A stretch of 64,000 nucleotides of DNA from Defluviitaleaceae bacterium (GTDB lineage Bacteria > Bacillota > Clostridia > Lachnospirales > WQUN01), in NCBI GenBank assembly GCA_009786535.1, contig WQRX01000007.1, positions 43,875 through 107,874 on the forward strand, read 5' to 3'. The notes beneath the pieces were generated by a model. That model searched no databases. It had not been told where the DNA came from and saw nothing but the letters and a program-made list of their open reading frames with translations. A program made the position numbers and the translations under genes. Positions 1 through 7,594 of this stretch are shown piece by piece (the first letter of the stretch is position 1; every line of letters begins with the position of its first letter).

Positions 1-287
1 ATGGCTCGGGCGATGTAGACATTGCCGATTTATCCGGTGGCGGCGACTTTAGCGCCCGTATACAAGGCTCGGGCGATATTAAAATTGACGGCGGTTCGTG
101 CGAAAAATTTGACGTAGACATCGGCGGCTCGGGGGAAATTGACGCCGCAAACATCACCGCTCGCAAGGCAAATATTATCCTGCGTAACAGCGGAGAAGTT
201 ACCCTTGGGCGCGTGCTGGAGAGTAGCACCGAGCAGATTAAACAAAACGGGAAAATTACGATTTTAAAACGCGGCGCAGAAAATTAA
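1..287 (+). CDS. DUF2807 (head-GIN) domain protein, C-terminal part
   Basis: The reading frame is open from base 3 to the TAA at 285-287, and the start lies outside the window. The roughly 94 visible residues carry repeated Gly-Ser-Gly-Asp/Glu turns (GSGDVDI, GSGDIKIDGGS, GSGEIDAAN) spaced about 20-25 residues apart. This is the signature of the DUF2807 / putative auto-transporter adhesin head-GIN family, a beta-solenoid usually found on secreted or membrane-anchored envelope proteins. It ends 6 bp before the stop of walI on the other strand, with no terminator between them. Its function is unknown. It may be one of the anti-sigma-associated DUF2807 proteins, but the N-terminus is not visible. 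Confidence 0.75.
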   Translation, partial: GSGDVDIADLSGGGDFSARIQGSGDIKIDGGSCEKFDVDIGGSGEIDAANITARKANIILRNSGEVTLGRVLESSTEQIKQNGKITILKRGAEN

Positions 288-293
288 CGCACA

Positions 294-1136
294 TTACACA
301 TCAATGCTCACGTTCATATACGCGTTAATAAGGAAGGGCAAGTCTAACCCTTCCACAAAAATACGGTAAAACGGCATGGTAAGATGGGTCGAATCCCGCT
401 CGTCGCTTGTGTTTTCAAACTCGTGAAAGTATACAATGTCCATATGCCAAATAACGGTGTGTCGGTCATCACGGAAGGGTTGAATACGCTGGCGGTACAC
501 CTGTAAAAAGGTGATAAGAATTTCATCCGGACCAAATAAGGGGCGGGCGGGGCCGTCCCACCCTTGCACTATGCCAAATCGCATATCCACTTCAATAATA
601 CCTGCATCGGTAACAAGAAATTCAATAAAATTCGAGTACAACACGTACCCTCGGTACACTTGCCGATAGGTAATACGCACACCCTCTTCGTCTTGCGGAT
701 TAAAAAACGCATCACGCTGAAAGTTCGGGAAATGCCGGGAAATAAATTCCTCAACCGTAACATGCAGCCCATACGGGTTAAAGTACGTGATAAGTCCATT
801 GTTTATCACTAACTGCGAAGCATCTTTGTAAAATTCCGCACCGCCTAAAACGGCGTCTGTCCGCGTTACAGCCTCGGGGTTTTGGAAAAAAATCGCAAGC
901 AGCTCGTCCTCATTATAATAGTAGCCCGAAACGCGTAACGCCCGCATTGGCGCAAAGCGGCGAATCATATCCGCAGAAAGGGAAACATCATGCTGTGCAA
1001 GCACGCTTCTTATCACGCGCTCGTTTTCGCTCCGTAGCGTATAGCGGCGATTTTCTAGGAAAAGAAAGCCTGCAAGCACAATATTTAGTGCAATAAAAAA
1101 GAGAATTAGCAGACTTTTTGCGCGTTCCCACTCCAT
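294..1136 (-). CDS. walI: WalI (YycI) regulator of the WalRK two-component system
   Basis: This 280-residue protein has one N-terminal transmembrane segment (about residues 8-27) and an extracytoplasmic domain. The start EWERAKSLLILFFIALNIVLAG is typical of the YycI family. In Bacillus, WalI and WalH bind the transmembrane parts of WalK and tune its kinase activity. It is the last gene of the walR-walK-walH-walI run. Its ATG overlaps the walH stop in a TAATG junction, so translation is probably coupled. No walJ follows: the next gene is the convergent DUF2807 ORF. The family call rests on the N-terminal pattern and on position. Confidence 0.85.
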   Translation of the reverse strand: MEWERAKSLLILFFIALNIVLAGFLFLENRRYTLRSENERVIRSVLAQHDVSLSADMIRRFAPMRALRVSGYYYNEDELLAIFFQNPEAVTRTDAVLGGAEFYKDASQLVINNGLITYFNPYGLHVTVEEFISRHFPNFQRDAFFNPQDEEGVRITYRQVYRGYVLYSNFIEFLVTDAGIIEVDMRFGIVQGWDGPARPLFGPDEILITFLQVYRQRIQPFRDDRHTVIWHMDIVYFHEFENTSDERDSTHLTMPFYRIFVEGLDLPFLINAYMNVSIDV

Positions 1137-2377
1137 TATTCGCCCCCCCCTACGCGGTACAAAACAAGCCCCGCGCCGTGTATGGCAGGGTAGCCAAAAA
1201 TATACGATGCGCCCGCACCCTGCGGGTTAAACGCGTCTTGGGAAAGTGCAAAATGCTGTGTTGCGTCCAGTTCAAATATAAACGCTACCTTGCGGTAACG
1301 CGAAACGCGTCCGTGGTCTACCACCACTTCGATAGGGTAAAACAATGGGGCGGCGGCACTGCCCCACCCTCCCTGAGGCGCGATTAAGGGAAAACCACGC
1401 GCATCTTCATCGCGGATTACATAGCTAAACCAGAACACATGCGTGCGCCCGCGTACTTCATACCTTGCCAGCAGAAAATCATTTTGTACGTTTACGTCGT
1501 TGTTTATAAACGCAACAGCGGCGGAAAAATCGGTCATAAAATTAGGGGCTTCGCGCCTGCGGATTGGCCGGAAGCAGTTAAATTCCAGCACATTGCCCGG
1601 TAAATACCGCACCACGGTATTAATCGTGGATATGGTAATTACGTTTTCCTCCATGCGGGGGTTGCGCACGGCGGGGTTATCAAAAAAGTGGGAAACCTGC
1701 GCGTTTACGGAATTTAATTGCACCTCACCCGAGCGATTGGCATACGGATTAACCACCCTTATCGGGTGGTGACGGTACCCCGCTTCTGTACGGGGAATAA
1801 ACACCCACGGCGTTTGTTCATCGCTAACAAAAAACAGACCACGGTCAATATAAACTGTGTCAAGTTCGAATGTACCCACCGGCAAGTTAAACGCCCATGC
1901 GTGGGTCTCGTCCATAAAAATTACGCCTTCGTTTAGCACCGCCACGCGGGTTATCGCGTCTATTCCGCGGTCGCTTAATATTGTGCTGCGCTGGCTAAAA
2001 GCGGTGGCAAATATTTCGGCACGCAGGGGGAAGGCATATTCATGCAAAATAACAGGGGCTTGCAGCGCGGCGGTAAGTGCCGTTTCGGCGGGGACAATGC
2101 CGTTAAAAACGCCGCGGGCCAAAATTTCGGTAATAGCACTGTTTGCCATTTCGCTTCTTTCGCCGTAGCGCAAAGTAAAAAAGCCGTCCCCATTGCCGTA
2201 TATCACGCGCCGCGGGCGAATGATATCGGTATAACCGTCGGGTACGCCGCGGTCAAATAATTGCGTAAAATAAATAAAAAAGCTGCGGTTTGTAATATTG
2301 ACAAACCACAACAACCCCGTTTGGTATATTGCCAACGCGGCGAGGCACACGATAAGCAGCGACTTGACCCTAGACAT
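1136..2377 (-). CDS. walH: WalH (YycH) regulator of WalK
   Basis: A 413-residue protein with an N-terminal signal-anchor (residues about 5-25) and a large extracytoplasmic region. It lies between walK and walI, the canonical place of YycH, and the domain ends with the two-lobed, tyrosine-rich pattern of that family. In Bacillus, WalH works with WalI to modulate WalK at the membrane. The start codon lies inside the last codons of walK (8-base overlap), with a purine-rich stretch about 10 nt upstream. The protein is somewhat shorter than the Bacillus subtilis protein (about 455 residues). The call comes from order and topology more than from a diagnostic motif. Confidence 0.8.
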   Translation of the reverse strand: MSRVKSLLIVCLAALAIYQTGLLWFVNITNRSFFIYFTQLFDRGVPDGYTDIIRPRRVIYGNGDGFFTLRYGERSEMANSAITEILARGVFNGIVPAETALTAALQAPVILHEYAFPLRAEIFATAFSQRSTILSDRGIDAITRVAVLNEGVIFMDETHAWAFNLPVGTFELDTVYIDRGLFFVSDEQTPWVFIPRTEAGYRHHPIRVVNPYANRSGEVQLNSVNAQVSHFFDNPAVRNPRMEENVITISTINTVVRYLPGNVLEFNCFRPIRRREAPNFMTDFSAAVAFINNDVNVQNDFLLARYEVRGRTHVFWFSYVIRDEDARGFPLIAPQGGWGSAAAPLFYPIEVVVDHGRVSRYRKVAFIFELDATQHFALSQDAFNPQGAGASYIFGYPAIHGAGLVLYRVGGGE

Positions 2378-3857
2378 ATTTCACCCGTTGCATTTCCGGC
2401 GGGGCGTCGGAGGTTTCGTCCTCATTTTCCGCCCGTTTAAATTTTAATACCATGGTTGTGCCTTCCCCCACGGTACTGGTTGCGGTAATTGTGCCGCCGT
2501 GCTCCTCCATTATTTCCTTGGCAATGGCAAGCCCAAGACCTGTACCACCCATCGCGCGGGAACGCGCCTTGTCCACGCGGTAAAAACGTTCAAAAATATG
2601 TGTTAAATCCTCGGGGGGAATGCCCATGCCCTCGTCGCGAATGCTTACGCGGTGGTGCATTTCGTCGGACGATATCATTACATGTATCGTTGTGCGTTCC
2701 CCACTGTATTTAATCGCGTTGGAAAGAACATTCGTAATTACCTGGCTAATGCGCGTGGCGTTCGCCAAAATAAAACACGAATCCTTTGCATCGTTAAACC
2801 ATAAAAGCTGGTTTTTTTGCTCGGCTAACACTTGGCACTGGCGCAAGGTTAGGCGCACAAGCCCAAGCAGGTCTACTACATCTAACTCTAATTCTCCGCG
2901 CTTTGCATCTATGCGGGAAAGTTCCAGCAAGTCGGTAACGAGCGCCGTCATGCGCTTTGCTTCTTCGTCCACAATTTCCAGGAATTTTCGTGCCATCACG
3001 GGGTCTTCCATTGCGCCGTCGATAAGTGTTTCGGTATAGCTGCGGATATTGGTAAGCGGTGTGCGCAGTTCGTGGGAAACATTTGCCACAAATTCCTTCC
3101 GCGCTTCGTCCATCTTTTTTTGCTGCTCTAAGTGACGGCTAATTTCATCAGTCATATAGTTAAAGTTTTTTGCCAGTACGCCAATCTCGTCTCCACTGTT
3201 TACGGGGATTTTTTTGGACAAATCCCCCGCAGCCATACCCCGCGCCACACGCGCCATACCAATAATAGGACGCGCCAGCGTATCCGCAAGGAAAAACCAA
3301 GCCACCAACGTAAGTACAAGCACCACAAATACTGCAATAAGCAAAATGCCTGTAAGCTGGTTTAACCGCGCGTTTACGTCTTCGGTACTCATACGGGTGT
3401 TGATAATTACGCGCCCTTCCGGGTGGTCAACGGGCATGGCGAAGCTAAGCCACTGTACTTCGTTGTCATTTAAATCCATGCCCACGCGCCCAACCGAGAA
3501 GCCTTCCAAGCCACTCATCGCCCATGAAATGGAATGGTCATTCACCCGCCAGCCTACAAAACCCGCGGGCGCGATGCCAATGCCAAGGTCGCTCATAAGC
3601 ACTACTTTAATATCGTCGGTGGTGTGAATCATGTCCCATGCGGGGGTGTCAATAAATTGCGCGCGCGGGTTGGGCTGCACTACAAATGCGTTCACCAAAT
3701 CCGCCAATGCACGCAAATTTTCCTCGGCAAGGTCGTATTCCATCTGCCGTACCTGCCGAAGCATAAACGTACCGCTCACCGCCATTACAATCAGCACAAC
3801 GGAAATGTAAATGACCATGAGTTTTAATTTTATACTGTTAAAACGTTGCAAATTCAT
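2370..3857 (-). CDS. walK: WalK sensor histidine kinase
   Basis: A 495-residue membrane histidine kinase. Order: TM1 (about 12-32), extracytoplasmic sensor (33-167), TM2 (168-190), HAMP (191-243), HisKA with H-box SHELRTPLTN (His near 262), then HATPase_c with N box (LSNAIKYSG), G1 (DEGMGIP), F (FERFYRVDKARSR) and G2 (GGTGLGLAIAKEI). The RVDKARSR...GTGLGL pattern and the walR/walH/walI neighbours identify the WalK (YycG) family. WalK phosphorylates WalR to control peptidoglycan hydrolases and growth. HAMP is followed directly by HisKA, so the cytoplasmic PAS domain of Bacillus WalK (611 residues) is missing. Start and walR stop overlap by 4 bases (ATGA). Confidence 0.93.
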   Translation of the reverse strand: MNLQRFNSIKLKLMVIYISVVLIVMAVSGTFMLRQVRQMEYDLAEENLRALADLVNAFVVQPNPRAQFIDTPAWDMIHTTDDIKVVLMSDLGIGIAPAGFVGWRVNDHSISWAMSGLEGFSVGRVGMDLNDNEVQWLSFAMPVDHPEGRVIINTRMSTEDVNARLNQLTGILLIAVFVVLVLTLVAWFFLADTLARPIIGMARVARGMAAGDLSKKIPVNSGDEIGVLAKNFNYMTDEISRHLEQQKKMDEARKEFVANVSHELRTPLTNIRSYTETLIDGAMEDPVMARKFLEIVDEEAKRMTALVTDLLELSRIDAKRGELELDVVDLLGLVRLTLRQCQVLAEQKNQLLWFNDAKDSCFILANATRISQVITNVLSNAIKYSGERTTIHVMISSDEMHHRVSIRDEGMGIPPEDLTHIFERFYRVDKARSRAMGGTGLGLAIAKEIMEEHGGTITATSTVGEGTTMVLKFKRAENEDETSDAPPEMQRVKYV

Positions 3858-4561
3858 TGAGAACCGTCACCAAATTCTAGGGTAAAATGGTAGCCTACGC
3901 CGCGTTTGGTTAGCACATAAGTTGGGTTGTCGGGGGAAGGCTCCAGCTTTGTACGCAAACGGCGAATGGTTACATCTACCGTGCGCACATCGCCGAAAAA
4001 TTCGAAGCCCCATACTTCTTTTAGCAGCATTTCCCGCGAGAATACTTGATTATTTTGCGTAGCAAGGAATCGCACCACTTCAAATTCGCGGCGGGTAAGC
4101 TCTACAACCTCGCCGCTGCGCTTAATTTCGTGCAAATCCAAATCAATAACCAGCTCGCCGAAGACCAGCTGCTTGCCTACCTCTTGTTGTTTTTCCACAC
4201 CGCGCCGCCGCAGGTTTGCCATCACCCGTGAGAGCAACTCGCGCACACTATACGGCTTTACTACGTAGTCGTCCGCCCCTAGGTCAAAACTCAGCACCTT
4301 GTCGGTTTCGTCTGCCCGTGCGGTTAGCATAATAATCGGCACCTGCGAAACCTCACGCACGCGCTTGCATACTTCGTAGCCGTCCATTTTTGGCATCATT
4401 ATATCCAACAAAATGAGGTCGGGGTTTTCCTCTAACGCCAGCTTTAAGCCCGCGGCGCCGTCATGGGCGGTAAGGACTTCGTATCCCTCTTTTTTCAAGT
4501 TAAATGCGAGAATATCCGCTATTTTTATTTCGTCTTCTACTACCAGAATTTTTGCGTTCAT
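3854..4561 (-). CDS. walR: WalR response regulator, OmpR/PhoB type
   Basis: A 235-residue response regulator. The receiver domain has the acidic pocket (Glu9, Asp10), phosphoacceptor Asp53 (LLDIMMPKMDG), Thr80 and Lys102 (VVKPYS). The winged-helix OmpR-type output domain follows (about 135-232; LTRREFEVVRFLA, VDVTIRRLRTKLE). In WalR the regulon covers cell-wall hydrolases and their inhibitors. The RBS is AAAGGAGC 8 nt upstream of the ATG. The gene lies 32 bp after a small ExbD-like ORF, with no terminator between, so it is probably co-transcribed with the ExbB/ExbD cassette in front of it. Confidence 0.93.
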   Translation of the reverse strand: MNAKILVVEDEIKIADILAFNLKKEGYEVLTAHDGAAGLKLALEENPDLILLDIMMPKMDGYEVCKRVREVSQVPIIMLTARADETDKVLSFDLGADDYVVKPYSVRELLSRVMANLRRRGVEKQQEVGKQLVFGELVIDLDLHEIKRSGEVVELTRREFEVVRFLATQNNQVFSREMLLKEVWGFEFFGDVRTVDVTIRRLRTKLEPSPDNPTYVLTKRGVGYHFTLEFGDGSQ

Positions 4562-4593
4562 GTGTATAGCTCCTTTATAATTCGAAATATATG

Positions 4594-5058
4594 TTACCCT
4601 TCAAAAAACACAATTTCCAAGCGGTTTAACATTTCTTCCACCGCTACAAAGGTCGCGTTTGCCGCTTGGTGGGCGTCGCGCAGTTCCCAAATATCGCTCG
4701 CTTGGGTATGTTCCTGCACAAATGCTTCCAGCTCATCTAACGTAAAAATAATACCGCCAATATAAATCGAATCCTGCACAATTTCAATAATTAGCGGTAC
4801 TTCGCCGCCTGCGCCGTATTGCCCTGCACCCGCACCATTGGGGGGTAAGGGGTAAGCAATTTCGGGCGCGGTGGGTGCGTTAGGGTCATACCGGGGCGGC
4901 GCTTCTGTGGGAAGCGCTTCCTCGTTAGAAAACAGCCCGCCAATTACGGGGATATTTTCCGTAGGCACAAGGTCGGTATTATCCAGCAGGAAAAATCCGC
5001 CCACCAATATGCCCACTACGCATACCGCCGCTATACCGTACTTTCCTCGTTTTTTCAT
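4594..5058 (-). CDS. Single-pass membrane protein with ExbD-like extracytoplasmic domain (paralogue 2)
   Basis: A 154-residue protein. It has a basic N-terminus and one TM (about 8-26), a Pro/Ala/Gly-rich linker (30-88), and a roughly 60-residue C-terminal domain with the pattern I-x-Y-x-G-x4-TL-x-EL...S-x-IW-x-L-x-DA...TF-x-V-x3-LN. The neighbouring 5077-5454 gene shares this pattern. It resembles the periplasmic domain of ExbD/TolR (sheet, leucine-rich helix, sheet, ending Gly-x3-hydrophobic). The TM lacks the ExbD aspartate, so it should not conduct ions itself. The RBS AAAAGGAG is strong. It lies between the ExbD-like gene and walR in one run. The ExbD relation is inferred from pattern; exact function unknown. 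Confidence 0.7.
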   Translation of the reverse strand: MKKRGKYGIAAVCVVGILVGGFFLLDNTDLVPTENIPVIGGLFSNEEALPTEAPPRYDPNAPTAPEIAYPLPPNGAGAGQYGAGGEVPLIIEIVQDSIYIGGIIFTLDELEAFVQEHTQASDIWELRDAHQAANATFVAVEEMLNRLEIVFFEG

Positions 5059-5076
5059 CGCAAAAACTCCTTTTTG

Positions 5077-5454
5077 TTATATCTCCACCACACGCACACC
5101 GCGTTCATTTAACAAGGCGCGCACGTTGTCAAAGGTCTGTTTGTCTGCGCGGAAAGCATCCGCCAGCGTCCAAATTTCACTTACTGCTTGGTAACGGGCA
5201 ATTATTTCGTCCATTTCTTCTAACGTAACCACTTCGCCGTTAAAATAAATTTGCGCTTCGCGTATTTCAATTTCCAGCGGAGGAATGTCCACAGGCACAA
5301 CATTTTCCGGCGGTTGCTCGGCACTTATTAGCGGAATCCCACCGTCGCCTCCGTCACCTCGAAAGGGGAACGACCCCGTGATAAAGGCGTAAATACCATA
5401 CGCCACCACCACAACACACGCCACAATTGCGACCATCAGCAATTTAGAAATCAT
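5077..5454 (-). CDS. Single-pass membrane protein with ExbD-like extracytoplasmic domain (paralogue 1)
   Basis: A 125-residue protein with an N-terminal TM (about 4-24), a Gly/Asp-Pro linker (33-60) and a C-terminal domain (62-125). The domain reads like the ExbD/TolR periplasmic fold: IEIREAQIYFNGEVVTLEEM, a helix, a polar ADKQTF stretch, then LLNERGVRVVEI. It is a tandem paralogue of the next gene downstream, 18 bp away. No acidic residue is present in the TM, unlike true ExbD. The start is supported by GGAGGGG 6 nt upstream. Together with the ExbB-like and ExbD-like genes just upstream it may form the outer part of a membrane motor. That role is inference. Confidence 0.72.
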   Translation of the reverse strand: MISKLLMVAIVACVVVVAYGIYAFITGSFPFRGDGGDGGIPLISAEQPPENVVPVDIPPLEIEIREAQIYFNGEVVTLEEMDEIIARYQAVSEIWTLADAFRADKQTFDNVRALLNERGVRVVEI

Positions 5455-5469
5455 AAAACCCCTCCTGCA

Positions 5470-6093
5470 TTATTCCATTACATACGTAGAAAAATACACG
5501 TTAAAATCATATTCTGCGTTGCGTATAAACTGATTTAACTGCGCAATGATAAAATTAAATTCGCGCAGACGCATCCGGTGGGAATTAATCATCACTAAAA
5601 CGGGATTTTCGTCCGTATTTGCGCCAATTAAACCGTGCATCGTTTCTGTGAAAAATTCGGCAAGCTGCGCTTCATTAACAATGTAATTTTGTAAACCTTC
5701 TGCCCAAATAATTTCCGCCCGATGCACATGCCGGGGATATGCCTCCAACGCCAGCACACGGTTTGTTTCAATGTATTCCAACCGCGCAGATATGAAGAAA
5801 ATCACCCCTTCTACGGCGGCACGCCACTCGTTTAGTCGGGCGGTGTCTTCCATCAATTCGTACCGCTCGTTGTCCCAATCCGCCAGCGCGTGCAAGCGGT
5901 ACATTGTGTAGGAAAGCGCATCCTCGGTGGCTTGCAAATCCCGCACTATTTCGGCGTGCTGCACCGTCATTTCTTCAAGCTGCGCGCGGTAGGCATACGC
6001 ATCCCCCGATGTTTGCATAAGCGCAAGGAACATCATAATCAGAATTACGTCAAGGAATGCCGTCAAATCAATAATTATATCCCGCTTTTTCAT
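5470..6093 (-). CDS. ExbD/MotB-like subunit of a proton- or sodium-driven membrane motor
   Basis: A 207-residue protein with a short basic N-terminus and one TM (about 7-28) reading IIIDLTAFLDVILIMMFLAL. Asp15 within it occupies the place of the ion-carrying Asp of ExbD, TolR and MotB. A coiled coil follows (about 33-95) and then a C-terminal extracytoplasmic domain (about 105-207), which shows no OmpA-type peptidoglycan-binding motif that I can see. It starts immediately after the stop of the ExbB-like gene (TAG-ATG), as expected for partner subunits made in fixed ratio. Family: ExbD/TolR/MotB superfamily, probably divergent. The substrate or task of the motor is unknown. Confidence 0.72.
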   Translation of the reverse strand: MKKRDIIIDLTAFLDVILIMMFLALMQTSGDAYAYRAQLEEMTVQHAEIVRDLQATEDALSYTMYRLHALADWDNERYELMEDTARLNEWRAAVEGVIFFISARLEYIETNRVLALEAYPRHVHRAEIIWAEGLQNYIVNEAQLAEFFTETMHGLIGANTDENPVLVMINSHRMRLREFNFIIAQLNQFIRNAEYDFNVYFSTYVME

Positions 6094-6585
6094 CTAATCC
6101 TCTTGCTTTGCAATGGTACGGTCGGCGTCGTTATTGTACCGCTCCACATCGGGGGAAATAGTGGCGTCCGCAATTTTATACACAATGGCAAAAATCATGC
6201 CCCAAAACGTAGAAGTAAGCGAAATCATAAAACTATCCTGCATATTGTCCATGCCACCCGCGCCCGTAATATTAATAAGCGCGTACACCGTGCCAATAAG
6301 CCCAAGCAGCGGGAAAATGGTAATCACATTGGTAAAAACAGAATACAACTGATTTACGACGTGGCGGGCATTTTTTATTTTCTTTACGTCCTCGATACCT
6401 ACCTTTACCAGTATTTCTGCATTTTTCCCATACAGAGAAGCATCATTTTGCATATAAATTGCCGCGCCAAATTGCCTTAGTTTCCACTTCGTAAGCATAA
6501 ATAATACCGAATTTGCCATGGCGGCAAAAATAATCAAGGTATCGTAGCCCCATAAATTACCGGCAATTGCATTGATAAACGTCAT
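6094..6585 (-). CDS. ExbB/TolQ/MotA-like ion channel subunit
   Basis: A 163-residue protein with three membrane segments: residues about 11-31, 82-104 and 118-140. TM2 carries FPLLGLIGTVYALI, matching the LLGLLGTV core of ExbB/TolQ/MotA. TM3 carries LTSTFWGMIFAIVYKIADA, matching the conserved Thr/Ser-Gly-Ile-A-I pattern that faces the ExbD aspartate. It is shorter than E. coli ExbB (244). In this superfamily five such subunits surround two ExbD-type chains and use the ion gradient to drive rotation. It is the first gene of the run leading into walRKHI. Its RBS (GGGGGAA) lies inside a strong hairpin just upstream (6587-6621). Confidence 0.8.
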   Translation of the reverse strand: MTFINAIAGNLWGYDTLIIFAAMANSVLFMLTKWKLRQFGAAIYMQNDASLYGKNAEILVKVGIEDVKKIKNARHVVNQLYSVFTNVITIFPLLGLIGTVYALINITGAGGMDNMQDSFMISLTSTFWGMIFAIVYKIADATISPDVERYNNDADRTIAKQED

Positions 6586-6586
6586 G

Positions 6587-6621
6587 CAAAAAATTCCCCC
6601 ATTCGTATGAATGAGGGAATT
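6587..6621 (-). promoter_or_regulatory. Leader hairpin overlapping the RBS of the ExbB-like gene
   Basis: Bases 6592-6604 and 6609-6621 form a 13-bp stem with one mismatch and a 4-base loop. On the minus strand it is followed by TTTTTTGC and then the ATG at 6585. The shape is that of an intrinsic terminator, yet the 3' arm also contains the only ribosome binding site (GGGGGAA) of the ExbB-like gene. It could be an attenuator, a translational shutter, or simply a terminator for transcripts from upstream. The upstream gene already has its own terminator at 6715-6743. Confidence 0.6.
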
Positions 6622-6714
6622 CTATACTAAAATTCGACTTTTTACAACAACGCGTAATTATAAAGTAATTATCGCAATTCTAATTTCTGGCACACAACAA
6701 ATACAAAGCGCACC

Positions 6715-6743
6715 AAAAAGCCGCTTTCAAACCGCGGCTTTTT
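6715..6743 (-). terminator. Intrinsic terminator after the Cys-rich small gene
   Basis: A 10-bp perfect stem (AAAAAGCCGC with GCGGCTTTTT) and a 9-base loop lie 17 bp after the stop of the 6760-7023 gene. The run of T on the minus strand fits termination. The stem is symmetrical, so it may work in both directions. Confidence 0.75.
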
Positions 6744-6759
6744 GAAATTGCCTTTATCC

Positions 6760-7023
6760 TTACTCCGCCGCTAACTGCGACTCCATTACGCAGGTTAATA
6801 AATCATCCCGCGTATGGTGCCCGCAAGCACTATCGCGTGCCAGTGCCGATTTTGCGGCTACGTGTAGGCGGTCAGCGGCTTTGTTGCGTACACATCCGCC
6901 ATCGCTTTGGCATTTTAACCAGTTTTCGGCGGCGGCTTTAATCTCGTTGCAACAGCCCGTACAATCCTCAATATTAATGCTTGCCAGTTTTTCAACTGTG
7001 TTTTTTAAATTTGTATTTTCCAT
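6760..7023 (-). CDS. Cysteine-rich small protein of unknown function
   Basis: An 87-residue protein. The start at 7023 is chosen because GGAG lies 7 nt upstream; the longer ORF start 30 bases earlier has no RBS. It has six or more cysteines in two groups: CTGCC near residue 21-25, and C-x5-GGC, CGHH, then a C-terminal Cys. It is predicted mainly helical (EIKAAAENWLKC, ADRLHVAAKSALA). The Cys/His spacing suggests metal or disulfide binding, but I do not recognise the family. It is monocistronic, with its own terminator, in a patch of small genes beside an XRE regulator. Confidence 0.55.
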   Translation of the reverse strand: MENTNLKNTVEKLASINIEDCTGCCNEIKAAAENWLKCQSDGGCVRNKAADRLHVAAKSALARDSACGHHTRDDLLTCVMESQLAAE

Positions 7024-7134
7024 AGTAAATCTCCTATTCCAAGGGTAATGCATTTACCATGCCCGTAAATAAAAATTCTATACGGTTTTTTTCTTCTAAA
7101 AAATGGCAACACTGTAAAACATGGAGGAATGCCC

Positions 7135-7326
7135 ATGTTTTTAACGGTGAAGGAAATGGAAATTCTGTGCATTTTTTATGATGGTTCGCTATCGGCTACA
7201 CGGGACGCGCTTAAACGGGTGCAAGCTAACGGCACATGCCCCACAGGGCGCGAAAGCGACTTGCATCGCCTCATTAACAAGCTGGAGGGAATGCAAGAAG
7301 GCGAGAATGTGTGCCTTGCACTTTAA
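7135..7326 (+). CDS. Small helical protein of mobile-element type
   Basis: A 63-residue protein starting MFLTVKEMEILCIFYDGSLS and ending KLEGMQEGENVCLAL. The start at 7135 is chosen over 7129 because GGAGGA (7123-7128) then sits 6 nt upstream, whereas the earlier ATG abuts it. The layout (TV-x-EM-x-I-C-I-F near the N-terminus, KL-x-GM near the C-terminus) recalls short proteins carried by conjugative transposons of gut Firmicutes, such as the TTRAP type. That resemblance is from memory and is weak. No transposon functions are seen nearby. Confidence 0.5.
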   Translation: MFLTVKEMEILCIFYDGSLSATRDALKRVQANGTCPTGRESDLHRLINKLEGMQEGENVCLAL

Positions 7327-7532
7327 TCTTTTTGCGACAGTTTTGCTTTCTGTAAACTTATTTGTTCAATAACCCTTGTGCGCGATTCCAAATTGAGCGA
7401 TAATAGCTGAGTGATTGTTTCCCCTGCCGTAACGTTTGGTAAAATTTCTGCTTGCATTGCGCCCGTTCCTTCTTTACAATGGGTGCGCCCTAACACATTA
7501 TACACTGCATCCATAAGGCGTATTGACGCCAA
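7323..7532 (-). CDS. Doubtful small ORF convergent with the preceding gene
   Basis: A 69-codon ORF with a TTG start at 7532; an internal ATG at 7514 would give 63 residues. It fills the gap between the 7135-7326 gene, overlapping its stop by 4 bases, and the XRE regulator. I see no convincing ribosome binding site for either start. The C-terminal half (TITQLLSLNLESRTRVIEQISLQ) looks amphipathic and protein-like, which is the main reason to keep it. Function unknown; it may be non-coding. Confidence 0.25.
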   Translation of the reverse strand: MASIRLMDAVYNVLGRTHCKEGTGAMQAEILPNVTAGETITQLLSLNLESRTRVIEQISLQKAKLSQKD

Positions 7533-7594
7533 CGCTTAATAAATGTATTATTGCTTATAATACAACAATAAAATATAAAAAGTGAGGTATGCAA

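Noticed and set aside
5890..6480. A 196-codon plus-strand frame across the ExbB/ExbD-like genes
   Set aside because: It crosses the junction of two well-supported minus-strand genes and reads His/Arg/Asn-rich low-quality sequence without a start signal.
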